Source: Oscillospiraceae bacterium
GTDB taxonomy: Bacteria > Bacillota > Clostridia > Oscillospirales > Oscillospiraceae
Direction: 5' to 3'
Length of the DNA stretch: 53,627 bases
Assembly (NCBI GenBank): GCA_902765595.1
Contig: CACXAQ010000013.1
Span: 1 to 53,627, forward strand
In this document: positions 1 to 7,293 of the stretch, piece after piece
How positions within the stretch are numbered: the stretch's first letter is position 1
How the letters are laid out: every line of letters begins with the position of its first letter
Notes under the pieces: generated by a model
Databases searched by the model: none
Told to the model about the DNA's origin: nothing
Seen by the model: the letters and a program-made list of their open reading frames with translations, nothing else
Position numbers and translations under genes: made by a program

Positions 1-26
1 TAGTCCCCTCTTCACGTTCAATCTAT

Positions 27-123
27 GCAAAACGGGGAACTTTTTCGGAAGTTCCCCGTTTTGCGCCTCAAGCTGTCGACACTTTGTCGACAGCTTGAGA
101 AGCAGCCTCACAGAGGCTGCTTC
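27..123. repeat. Three back-to-back perfect hairpins downstream of rsmG
   Basis: There is no gene in 1-107. Instead three perfect inverted repeats abut: 27-42 with 49-64 (16 bp, 6-nt loop), 67-81 with 85-99 (15 bp, 3-nt loop, containing GTCGAC) and 99-109 with 113-123 (11 bp, 3-nt loop). The third overlaps the rsmG stop codon. They lie just 3' of rsmG and could end its transcript, but no T-tract follows any stem on the minus strand, so they look more like a palindromic repeat cluster than one intrinsic terminator. Confidence 0.7.
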
Positions 124-821
124 TTCATCTGCCCCCATTTGCGGGGGTATTTTTTCGGCGTGTCCGCCACCTTGCGGATGAGCACCGCGTTGTGCCGCAG
201 CTCCGTGCCCGGCACGGCGTATTCCGCAACCCGCTCGATCTCGCCGCCCAGGAGCCGGATGCCCTTCTCGGCCTCCCGCAGCTCCTCGGCCACCTCGGGG
301 CCCTTCATGGCCGCAAAGAGGCCGCCCACCTTCACAAAGGGCAGGCAAAGCTCGCTCAGCAGGTTCAGCCGGGCTACCGCCCGGGAGCAGGCGATGTCAA
401 AGCTCTGCCGCAGCTCCGCGGGGGCCTCCTCCGCCCGGGCGTGGAGGCAGCGTACGTCCGAAAAGCCCAGCTCCCCGCTGAGGGCGGAGAGGAACTTCAC
501 GCGCTTGTCCAGACTGTCCAGCAGGCACAGGTCCATCTCCGGGCAAAGGGTCTTGAGCACCAGGCCCGGAAAGCCCGCGCCGCTGCCCACGTCGATGACC
601 CGCTTTCCGGAAAAGTCCTCCAGCCGCAGCAGGGCCGCGCAATCCAGGAAATGGAGCCGCGCCGTATCCTCCTCGCCGGAGATGGCCGTCAGGTTCATGA
701 CCGCGTTCCACTCCGTCAGGGTCTCGTAATAGCGCCGGAAGCGGGCCTGGGCCGCCTCGTCGGGCCGGATGCCCATCTGGGCCAAGCCCTCTTGCAATAC
801 CTTCTCAAGCATAAAAATCAT
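108..821 (-). CDS. rsmG: 16S rRNA (guanine-527-N7)-methyltransferase RsmG
   Basis: RsmG uses S-adenosylmethionine to methylate G527 in the 530 loop of 16S rRNA in the small ribosomal subunit. The 237-residue protein has the usual family length. It shows NLTAI at 43-47, the SAM-binding loop DVGSGAGFPG at 77-86, SRAVA at 146-150 and MKGP at 172-175, all family hallmarks. The start is uncertain: ATG at 821 sits only 3 nt from a GGAG, while ATG at 812 (residue 4) sits 12 nt from it. The 5' end overlaps the 3' end of the SleB-like gene by 17 bp, so the two are probably co-transcribed. Confidence 0.95.
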   Translation of the reverse strand: MIFMLEKVLQEGLAQMGIRPDEAAQARFRRYYETLTEWNAVMNLTAISGEEDTARLHFLDCAALLRLEDFSGKRVIDVGSGAGFPGLVLKTLCPEMDLCLLDSLDKRVKFLSALSGELGFSDVRCLHARAEEAPAELRQSFDIACSRAVARLNLLSELCLPFVKVGGLFAAMKGPEVAEELREAEKGIRLLGGEIERVAEYAVPGTELRHNAVLIRKVADTPKKYPRKWGQMKKQPL

Positions 822-1722
822 GGTCTCCGATCCGGACCACGAAGGTCCTGTTGGCAGTGACCCAGGACGCGTTGCCGACGACGGGGTTCACGAAATAGAG
901 GCTCTCGCCCACATTGTTGTATCCCTCCAGGACCAGATAGGCCGCGATCAGCGACAGCTCATCGGACACCATGTGGATCTCCCCGCTTTCCACCGGGGAA
1001 AAGGCCGCGCTGCCGTTGTTCTGGAAGACCACTTCCTGAATGGTGTCGGGGAAGGACTCGCTCTTAACCCGGTTCATCACCACGTTGCCCACGCCCAGCT
1101 GTCCTGCCAGCGGCTGATTGCCCGCCTCAGCGGCAATCACGTGGACCAGCCAGTAAAACTCCGTGTCCGGGCAGCAGTCCAGATAGTACAGTCCGCTTCC
1201 GTTCATCAGCGCGGCGCCGGCCGTGGAGAACTCCGCCCGCAGCGGATCTTCGGCGCAGACGATCTCCACGCCGAAAAGCTTGCTCAGCGCGTCCGCCGGG
1301 AGGAAGGCCCGGCCGTCCACCGTGAGCCAGCCGTGGGGCGCGAAAAGGTAGCGCTCCCCGGCGAGAAAATAGCCCGTCCCGGCGTCGCCGGTCACGGTCA
1401 AATCGCCGATAATCACCCTGAACCGGTCTTCATCGGCGCTGTTTTCCAGGGGCAGGCCCAGCTCCCCACTCAGCAGCGCCGGGTCCAGATACACCGTCTC
1501 ATTCCGGTAATAGCCCCGGTCCGTCAGCAGGCCGTCACAGTAGACGCGCACGCTCAGGTCCTCCGGCCGTTCCGGCAAAGGCTCCAGCGTGGGCGGCGGG
1601 GCGGTGGGCTCCGGCGTGGTTTCCACCAAGCGGATGCTGCCCCCCTCTCCGCAGGCGCACAGGCTCAGCAGCGCAAGGGCCAGCAGAACAGCAAGAGACC
1701 GCGCCGTCTTCCTGCGCAGCAT
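805..1722 (-). CDS. SleB/CwlJ-type cell wall hydrolase, predicted lipoprotein
   Basis: This is a predicted exported peptidoglycan hydrolase of the SleB/CwlJ (Hydrolase_2) family, whose members cleave spore cortex muropeptides. The N-terminus has a hydrophobic signal ending in LSLCAC, a plausible lipobox, then a Pro/Glu/Thr-rich linker. The middle (about 60-160) resembles the copper-amine-oxidase N-terminal-like domain often fused to wall enzymes. The C-terminal third carries the hydrolase core, including AEAGNQPLAGQLGVGNVVMN and the terminal HDFYA. I chose ATG 1722 because GGAG lies 9 nt upstream; a GTG two codons earlier overlaps the stop of the TSCPD gene. A role in germination or mother-cell lysis is inference; a vegetative role is also possible. 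Confidence 0.85.
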   Translation of the reverse strand: MLRRKTARSLAVLLALALLSLCACGEGGSIRLVETTPEPTAPPPTLEPLPERPEDLSVRVYCDGLLTDRGYYRNETVYLDPALLSGELGLPLENSADEDRFRVIIGDLTVTGDAGTGYFLAGERYLFAPHGWLTVDGRAFLPADALSKLFGVEIVCAEDPLRAEFSTAGAALMNGSGLYYLDCCPDTEFYWLVHVIAAEAGNQPLAGQLGVGNVVMNRVKSESFPDTIQEVVFQNNGSAAFSPVESGEIHMVSDELSLIAAYLVLEGYNNVGESLYFVNPVVGNASWVTANRTFVVRIGDHDFYA

Positions 1723-1724
1723 GG

Positions 1725-1976
1725 TCACACTCCGTCCCGGCAGGCCTTCAGCGCCCGGGCAAGCTGGTCCGGGCAGGAGGTGGGCTTCCCGCCGCAGCGG
1801 ATGCCCTCCATCCGGCGAATGGCCTCGTCCACGTCCATGCCGACCACCAGGCGGGAAATGCCCTGGAGGTTGCCGTCACAGCCGCCGAGCACCTCTACCC
1901 GAAGGATCTTGCCGTCTTCCACTTCCACTTCCATGCGCTGGGAGCAAACGCCCTGGGGGCGATAGGTATAAGTCAT
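1725..1976 (-). CDS. TSCPD domain protein (TIGR03905 type)
   Basis: An 83-residue protein of the small TSCPD family, named for the conserved motif visible here as PTSCPDQLARAL near the C-terminus. Conserved cysteines are in GVCSQ, GGCDGN, IRCGGK and TSCPD. The family is common in Clostridia and related to the C-terminal part of class II ribonucleotide reductases, but its own function is not established. The start at 1976 is set by AAGGAGATGA about 7 nt upstream; a longer reading to 2030 would include an unlikely leader. It is followed directly by the SleB-like gene (stop and start nearly overlap) and then rsmG, so the three likely form an operon. Confidence 0.85.
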   Translation of the reverse strand: MTYTYRPQGVCSQRMEVEVEDGKILRVEVLGGCDGNLQGISRLVVGMDVDEAIRRMEGIRCGGKPTSCPDQLARALKACRDGV

Positions 1977-2037
1977 GGAAAAATCATCTCCTTTTTCGAT
2001 GAATATACCATGTTTGGGCGGTATTTGCAAGTCGGGG

Positions 2038-2066
2038 AACTATCCGCCCGCCGCCGCGCATACAAT
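2038..2066 (+). promoter_or_regulatory. Candidate sigma-E promoter of spoIIP
   Basis: CATACAAT at 2059-2066 equals the sigma-E -10 consensus of Bacillus (CATACAnT). A weak -35 candidate, ACTATCC at 2039-2045, lies 13 nt upstream. spoIIP is a mother-cell sigma-E gene in B. subtilis. The GC-rich spacer makes a chance match less likely, but the -35 is poor. Confidence 0.45.
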
Positions 2067-2099
2067 AGCTTCCGAAATACCAACGAGGAGGCGTGCGTC

Positions 2100-3182
2100 A
2101 TGCGAATGTCCGGAAGATTGGCCCTTTTGGGCCTGTTCGCGCTCACCAGCTGTCTGCTGTCGGCGGCGGGGGTCTATGATCGGGCCGAAGAGCTCTCCCG
2201 CGCCCGGCTGGAGGCGGGACGGATGAAAAACGTGGTGATCCTGGAGGGGGCTGTCCGGGAGGAGCAGGTCCCGGGTGAGACCGCAGCGGCGGAGCCGGCC
2301 TCCGCGCCCCTGGAGACGCCCCCGGGCGAGGCGCTCTCGGAGCAGGAAACGCTGGAGGCGGCGCCGGAGATCCTCTCCTCCGTGATGGAGTCCAGCCCCG
2401 ACGCGGACATTCGGGAGACCACCATTCCCGGCGGGCTCTTTCTCAAAAACGCCACTGGCTACCCGGTGGATGTGGAGCAGATGCTGCGGGACGGGCCCAT
2501 GGTCCGGCTCCCGGCGGAGGGGCCCCAGATCCTGATCATCCACACCCACGGGAGCGAAGCCTATACCCCCGCGGGTCTGGACCGCTACGAATCCAACGAC
2601 GCCAGCCGCACCGAGGACCTGCGCTGCAACGTGATCCGGGTGGGCGACGAGCTGGCGGAGCTGCTGGAGGGCCAGGGCCTGAACGTGCTGCATGACCGGG
2701 AGATCTACGACTACCCCAGCTACACCGGCTCCTACTCCCGCTCCGGCGAGGCGGTGCAGCGTTATCTTGACGCCTATCCGGACATCGCCGTGGTCATCGA
2801 CCTGCATCGGGACGCCCTGGGTGCCGACGGCGTGGTGTACAAAACCATGGCCGAGGAGGAGGGCACCGTGGCCAGCCAGATCATGCTCCTGGTGGGCACC
2901 GACGACAGCGGGCTGGAGCATCCCAACTGGCGCTCCAACCTGTCTCTGGCCCTGTACCTGCAAAACGCCATCGACCAGGCCCACCCCACGCTCATGCGCC
3001 CGGTGTCCCTGGTGCGGGAGCGCTACAACCAGCATCTGACCGGCGGCTCCCTGATCCTGGAGGTGGGCAGCAGCGGCAACACCCTGCAGGAGGCGCTGGC
3101 GGCCATCCGCCTGTTTGCGGACGCGGCGGGCCCGGCTTTGCGGGAGCTGGTGCAGATCCCGGAGCCTGTGACGGAACCGTGA
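2100..3182 (+). CDS. spoIIP: Stage II sporulation protein P (SpoIIP)
   Basis: SpoIIP is a peptidoglycan amidase and endopeptidase that works with SpoIID and SpoIIM to thin septal peptidoglycan and drive engulfment of the forespore by the mother cell. The 360-residue product has an N-terminal hydrophobic anchor (about 5-25), an acidic low-complexity linker (about 50-115) and the catalytic domain with HTHGSEAYTP at 148-157, DLHRDA at 234-239 and LEVGSSGNTLQEA near the end; these contain the expected zinc ligands. ATG 2100 is chosen because GAGGAGG lies just upstream. It is monocistronic, diverging from the TSCPD operon. Its presence intact supports a spore-forming host. Confidence 0.93.
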   Translation: MRMSGRLALLGLFALTSCLLSAAGVYDRAEELSRARLEAGRMKNVVILEGAVREEQVPGETAAAEPASAPLETPPGEALSEQETLEAAPEILSSVMESSPDADIRETTIPGGLFLKNATGYPVDVEQMLRDGPMVRLPAEGPQILIIHTHGSEAYTPAGLDRYESNDASRTEDLRCNVIRVGDELAELLEGQGLNVLHDREIYDYPSYTGSYSRSGEAVQRYLDAYPDIAVVIDLHRDALGADGVVYKTMAEEEGTVASQIMLLVGTDDSGLEHPNWRSNLSLALYLQNAIDQAHPTLMRPVSLVRERYNQHLTGGSLILEVGSSGNTLQEALAAIRLFADAAGPALRELVQIPEPVTEP

Positions 3183-3198
3183 ATTTTTCCGAAAGCAC

Positions 3199-3227
3199 TT
3201 TACAACAGACCCGCTTTCTGATACATT
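3199..3227 (+). promoter_or_regulatory. SigA-type promoter for rubrerythrin
   Basis: TTTACA at 3199-3204 and TACATT at 3222-3227 are separated by 17 nt, with an extended TGA before the -10. It lies about 50 nt upstream of the rubrerythrin start. Confidence 0.6.
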
Positions 3228-3277
3228 GATGACAAGCAGAGACACATTTTTATCATCAAAACAGGAGGATTTTTACT

Positions 3278-3847
3278 ATGAAGAAATGGGTTTGCCCTGT
3301 CTGCGGATACGTCCATGAGGGCGATACGCCCCCCGAGAAGTGCCCCATCTGCAAGGTCCCCGGTGAGCGTTTCACGCTCCAGGCCGAGGAGCTGAGCTGG
3401 GCCGCCGAGCACGTGCTGGGCGTGGGCAAGGTCTTCGGGGCGGATGTTCCCGAGGAAGTGAAGGAAGAGATCGTCAAGGGTCTGCGCTCCAACTTTGAGG
3501 GCGAGTGCAGCGAGGTCGGCATGTACCTGGCCATGGCCCGGGTCGCCGAGCGCGAGGGCTATCCTGAGATCGGTGAGTACTGGAAGAAGGCAGGCCTCGA
3601 AGAAGCCGAGCACGCCGCCAAGTTCGCCGAGCTTCTGGGCGAGGTGCTGACCGACAGCACCAAAAAGAATCTGGCCATGCGCGTGGACGCGGAGAACGGC
3701 GCCACCGCCGGCAAGTTCGAGCTGGCGAAGCTGGCCAAGAAGTATAACCTGGACGCCATCCACGACACCGTCCATGAGATGGCCCGGGACGAGGCCCGCC
3801 ACGGCAAGGCCTTCAAGGGTCTGCTGGACCGCTACTTCGGCAAGTAA
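3278..3847 (+). CDS. Reverse rubrerythrin (N-terminal rubredoxin domain)
   Basis: Cytoplasmic non-haem iron peroxidase that reduces hydrogen peroxide (and probably oxygen) in anaerobes. The domain order is reversed relative to classical rubrerythrin: a rubredoxin-like Fe(Cys)4 site comes first (C6, C9, C22, C25), followed by a ferritin-like di-iron four-helix domain with [19 protein letters not shown] and [13 protein letters not shown] supplying Glu and His ligands. Length (189) is normal for reverse rubrerythrins. AGGAGG sits 9 nt before the ATG. The next gene is a rubredoxin, the likely electron donor, so the two probably form one oxidative-stress unit. Confidence 0.93.
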   Translation: MKKWVCPVCGYVHEGDTPPEKCPICKVPGERFTLQAEELSWAAEHVLGVGKVFGADVPEEVKEEIVKGLRSNFEGECSEVGMYLAMARVAEREGYPEIGEYWKKAGLEEAEHAAKFAELLGEVLTDSTKKNLAMRVDAENGATAGKFELAKLAKKYNLDAIHDTVHEMARDEARHGKAFKGLLDRYFGK

Positions 3848-3913
3848 ATCACCGCGGCCACGCTCCCGTACATTCCGAAAACAAATCACCCATTTTAACA
3901 GGAGGTACCAAAG

Positions 3914-4048
3914 ATGAAGTATGTTTGCACCGTGTGCGGCTGGGTCTATGACGAAGACGAGGCCGGCGTGAAGTGGGAAGATCTGCCCGAAGACTTCGCC
4001 TGCGAGCTCTGCGGCGTGGGCAAGGACATGTTCGAGCCCGAAGCGTAA
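3914..4048 (+). CDS. Short rubredoxin (44 residues)
   Basis: A small electron carrier with one iron bound by four cysteines in two knuckles, CTVCGW (C5, C8) and CELCGV (C30, C33). AGGAGG at 3900-3905 precedes the ATG. Most rubredoxins have about 52-54 residues; here the loop between the two cysteine pairs is shortened by some eight residues ([16 protein letters not shown]), as in the 45-residue rubredoxin of Desulfovibrio desulfuricans. It sits 66 nt behind reverse rubrerythrin and ahead of a strong terminator, so it probably passes electrons to that enzyme. Confidence 0.92.
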   Translation: MKYVCTVCGWVYDEDEAGVKWEDLPEDFACELCGVGKDMFEPEA

Positions 4049-4065
4049 TCGAAGATCCAATCCGG

Positions 4066-4104
4066 AAACCGGGAAGAGGCGGCCGCCTCTTCCCGGTTTC
4101 TTTG
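4066..4104 (+). terminator. Intrinsic terminator of the rubrerythrin-rubredoxin unit
   Basis: A perfect palindromic stem, AAACCGGGAAGAGGCGG and its complement (4066-4099), is followed by CTTTGTCT. Confidence 0.8.
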
Positions 4105-4175
4105 TCTCAAAAGGTCTCCGGAAAAGGACGCCCTGTGCCCGCTGGAAATAATCCGTCCATACTCTTTGGAAAGTA

Positions 4176-4204
4176 TTGCGAATTGGTCTTCAGCGTGCTA
4201 TCTT
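4176..4204 (+). promoter_or_regulatory. SigA-type promoter of the secreted protein gene
   Basis: TTGCGA at 4176-4181 and TATCTT at 4199-4204 with a 17-nt spacer. The leader of about 85 nt contains a 7-bp hairpin (4244-4250 with 4262-4268) just upstream of the ribosome site. Confidence 0.5.
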
Positions 4205-4294
4205 GATAAATAGAATGCGGGGTTTCTTGCGTTCCCGGAACCCAGGCGCATCCCACCCGGCTGCGCCTGACAACATTGAGAAGGAGGACATGTT

Positions 4295-7006
4295 ATGCGT
4301 ATGAAACGATTCCTGGCGTCTCTGCTGGCTCTGCTGATGCTCTTTTCGCTGATGCAGGTCTTCGCCCTGGCGGAAGGGGAAGAAGACGCGGGCCAGATCT
4401 CCCTGGTTGGGGAAGAGGAAACCGAACCCGGCGACGTTCCGGAGCCTGATGCTGAAATTGTGCCCGAGGCCGACGAGCCGACTGCGGATGAGGATGCGCC
4501 TGCCGGGCTTTGGGTCGGCGGCGTTGAAGTCACAGAGGAAAATGCTTCCAACATTCTGGGCGACGGCAAGGTGAGCTTCGATTCTGAGACAAACACCCTT
4601 ACCTTTGCCGCGAAGGCCTCCAAACTGTCCGGCGTCTACAGCGATTCCGTGATCTACGCAAACATCGGCGATTTGACCATCCAAGCCCCCAACGGGCTGT
4701 CATTCAGCTCCACGACGGCGAAGTACGGCGTCAAGGTCGTCGGCGGCGCGCTGACCGTCAACGGCAATCTGAACCTCACGCTCGGCTCCTCCGATTCGGA
4801 AGCCTGCATCTGGGTTCAGAACGGGCTTACTGCAAACGGATATGTGACTTTGGACAGCTACAGCGGGGAAGACAGCTACGGCGTCTTCAGCAGCGGCGGC
4901 CCTGTCGCCATCAACGGCGCGGTTGATTTTATGTGCGGTCATACCGGCATTTACTGCGGCAGCGGCGACATCAGCGTATCCGGCGCCATTGTCTCTATCT
5001 CCGTTGACTCTTCTGCGACCCTCGGTTTCAGCCCCTCCGCCTGCTACTACGCGGCCAACGGCGGCGTTACCATCGACGCCAACCTTGACTTTTCTTTCGG
5101 CAAAACGCCCTACGTGGTTTATGCCAACGGTCCGGTCACCGTGACCGGATCCGTGAATATCGAAAACAACTCTGCCGGCGGAAACGGGATCGTGAGCAAA
5201 GCCGGCGGGATCGTCTGCGGATCGAATGTGGTAATTGAGGTTAGCAGGATCGGTCTGAGCTCCAGCGGCGAAGACGCTGGCATTTCCATCGACGGCAACG
5301 CGACTCTTGCAAACCAATCCAATGAGATGGCCTCCGGCCTCATCGAGGCACCCGACGGTCCGATCTCTGTGACCGGAAACCTGAAGGTCAACGGATGGAG
5401 CGCGTGCCTCGTCTCCGCCGGGGACGACATTACCGTCGGCGGCTATGCCGACATTTCAGTCAATACCTTTGACGTCAACAGCCAGACCAACAAAGCCGTC
5501 CGCTCCGAAAACGGCTCTATCCGTGTGACGGGTTATCTCAAGGCCAGCACCTTTTCGAACTCCGGCGTTTATGCTTACAAGGACATCAGCGTCGGCGGCA
5601 GCGTCACCGTGGGCGGCAGCCTGCAGAACGTGTTTGAATACGGCCTCAAGGCGGAGACCGGCGCGCTGACCGTGGGCGGCGATCTCACCAGCACCCGGGT
5701 CGCAGAAAACATCGTCTACGCCCAGACCGGCATCACGGTCAACGGCAACGTGAACATCGCCGATACCTTTACCGATACCCTGGATCCCACCGGCTGCTAT
5801 GCCATGCAGGCCCCTGAAGGCTCCGTTACCGTGGGCGGCACCCTGACCATCGCGCCCAAGGCGCAGTACGGCTACTCCGGCGAGGTCACCGGTCCGGAGT
5901 TCGGCGTCTATGCCGGCGACGAGATCAGCATCTCCAAGGACTGGGACGTGACGGCTTCCGCCGCTGCGCTGCGCGCGGTGAACGGCATCACGATGCCCGA
6001 TGACTATGGCGTGACCCTGCCCAGAAGCGGCCTGGTGACCCTTCTGGATGGCTGCTACACCGTCACCAAGTATGACGGCGCTACCGAGGCCGCCCATGCG
6101 ATCATCTCGGTCGCAGCAGCGGAAGAGCCCGTCATCGTAGTGGGCAAAAGCCTGTCCCTGGAGGGCAAGATCGCGCTGAACTTCTATCTGGATCTGCCGG
6201 AGTACGTGCTTACGGATCCGGACGCCTACGTTGAGATCGGCGGCGAGAAGCTCCCGATCAGCGAAGCGGAGTACCTCCCGGTCAGAGGCGAGTCCGGCTA
6301 TCGCTTCACCGTCAAGGTGAAGTTTGCCCAGCTCACCGAAGACAGGACCCTGCGGGTCTTCGACGGCAATGGCGATCCCTTCAAGCTGGTGGATCTGGAG
6401 AACAACGATCTCACAAGGACCGGCCTTGTCTACCGTGCCCAGGACTACATTGAATACGTCCGCGAGAACACCGAGGACAAGGGTCTGCTGAAGGTTGTGG
6501 ACACCCTGTCCGACGTGGGCAGCCTGGCTCAGGCCCAGTTCAAATACAACGAGGATCTCCGCGTGCCCGTGGTGGGCGATCTGGCTGCCGTCACCGCGGC
6601 TGATGTGGAAGGCTTCAAGCCGACCCTGAAGACCGCGGAAGATTCCCAGGTCAAGTACTACGGCTCCAGCCTGCTGCTGCAGGATGTGACCACCCTCCGC
6701 CATTACTTCAAGGCCGACGCCGCTTCCATTGAAAACTGCGTCTTCACCGTGGACGGGAATGAGGTCACCCCGGAGCAGAAGGGCGGTTACTACTACATCG
6801 ATATCCACGGGATCGTGGCCAAGGATCTGGACAAGAGCTTCCACGTGGAGGTCACCTGTGACGGTACCACACTGATCGAGCTGGATTACAGCGCGCTGAG
6901 CTACTCCTACGGTCAGATCAACACCGGCAAGACCACCGTTCTGACGGATCTGGCGAAGGCCGTGTACCTGTACGGCACCGCCGCCGACGAGTACTTCACC
7001 GACTGA
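4295..7006 (+). CDS. Large secreted protein with beta-helix-like repeats
   Basis: A 903-residue exported protein of unknown function. Residues 1-26 form a signal peptide (RFLASLLALLMLFSLMQVFA), followed by an acidic linker to about 68. A module beginning LWVGGVEVTEENASNIL is common in gut Firmicute surface proteins. From about 120 to 590 there are many short repeats of the form GxLTVNGNLNL or GDISVSGAI, spaced about 25 residues, suggesting a right-handed beta-helix. From about 620 to the end runs a separate module (SLSLEGKIALNFYLD, VKYYGSSLLLQ, DYSALSYSYG, AKAVYLYGTAADEYF) that I recognise from many Oscillospiraceae secreted proteins. No LPXTG-like tail, S-layer or choline-binding repeat is visible, so how it stays on the cell is unclear. 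It is monocistronic with its own promoter and terminator. Confidence 0.8.
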   Translation: MRMKRFLASLLALLMLFSLMQVFALAEGEEDAGQISLVGEEETEPGDVPEPDAEIVPEADEPTADEDAPAGLWVGGVEVTEENASNILGDGKVSFDSETNTLTFAAKASKLSGVYSDSVIYANIGDLTIQAPNGLSFSSTTAKYGVKVVGGALTVNGNLNLTLGSSDSEACIWVQNGLTANGYVTLDSYSGEDSYGVFSSGGPVAINGAVDFMCGHTGIYCGSGDISVSGAIVSISVDSSATLGFSPSACYYAANGGVTIDANLDFSFGKTPYVVYANGPVTVTGSVNIENNSAGGNGIVSKAGGIVCGSNVVIEVSRIGLSSSGEDAGISIDGNATLANQSNEMASGLIEAPDGPISVTGNLKVNGWSACLVSAGDDITVGGYADISVNTFDVNSQTNKAVRSENGSIRVTGYLKASTFSNSGVYAYKDISVGGSVTVGGSLQNVFEYGLKAETGALTVGGDLTSTRVAENIVYAQTGITVNGNVNIADTFTDTLDPTGCYAMQAPEGSVTVGGTLTIAPKAQYGYSGEVTGPEFGVYAGDEISISKDWDVTASAAALRAVNGITMPDDYGVTLPRSGLVTLLDGCYTVTKYDGATEAAHAIISVAAAEEPVIVVGKSLSLEGKIALNFYLDLPEYVLTDPDAYVEIGGEKLPISEAEYLPVRGESGYRFTVKVKFAQLTEDRTLRVFDGNGDPFKLVDLENNDLTRTGLVYRAQDYIEYVRENTEDKGLLKVVDTLSDVGSLAQAQFKYNEDLRVPVVGDLAAVTAADVEGFKPTLKTAEDSQVKYYGSSLLLQDVTTLRHYFKADAASIENCVFTVDGNEVTPEQKGGYYYIDIHGIVAKDLDKSFHVEVTCDGTTLIELDYSALSYSYGQINTGKTTVLTDLAKAVYLYGTAADEYFTD

Positions 7007-7040
7007 TCCGACAGGCGAAAAGCCAAACTATAACAGCAAG

Positions 7041-7070
7041 AAAAAACGACCGGTTCTCCGGTCGTTTTTT
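7041..7070 (+). terminator. Intrinsic terminator of the secreted protein gene
   Basis: AAAAAACGACCGG at 7041-7053, a 4-nt loop and CCGGTCGTTTTTT at 7058-7070 form a perfect stem ending in T6. Confidence 0.9.
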
Positions 7071-7071
7071 C

Positions 7072-7101
7072 TTGACAGAAACAGGGAATCTCGGGTATCC
7101 T
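7072..7101 (+). promoter_or_regulatory. SigA-type promoter upstream of mgtE
   Basis: TTGACA at 7072-7077 with TATCCT at 7096-7101 (18-nt spacer), directly after the preceding terminator. It would give a leader of about 185 nt ahead of mgtE. Confidence 0.5.
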
Positions 7102-7138
7102 TGATCTGGGATTCACGAATATGAAAGGAGGAAACGTC

Positions 7139-7225
7139 ATGGACGAAGGAAGCAGTACCGGCGCCTGCGCAGGCCGAAGCAGGCGGACAGAAGCCGCCCC
7201 GTCCGGGCGTTTCTGTCTGGGATAA
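7139..7225 (+). CDS. Small leader ORF or gene remnant before mgtE
   Basis: A 28-codon open frame beginning ATG GAC GAA GGA with an excellent ribosome site (AAAGGAGG, 8 nt upstream) and ending TAA at 7225, 68 nt before mgtE. The peptide (MDEGSSTGACAGRSRRTEAA...) matches nothing I know. The +1 frame over the same bases stays open and reads like a genuine protein tail (GVSVWDKLRFGLPAGLTDLI), so this may be the start of a decayed gene with a frameshift near 7140. The alternatives are a regulatory leader peptide for mgtE or a true small protein. Only the ORF and its ribosome site are seen; the rest is inference. Confidence 0.35.
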   Translation: MDEGSSTGACAGRSRRTEAAPSGRFCLG

Positions 7226-7293
7226 ACTGCGCTTCGGTCTGCCGGCCGGTCTCACGGATCTGATCCCAAACCAATCAGAAGGAGGAGAGACCG

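Noticed and set aside
7072-7293. M-box (ykoK) magnesium riboswitch before mgtE
   Set aside because: The conserved M-box sequence blocks are not present in the leader.
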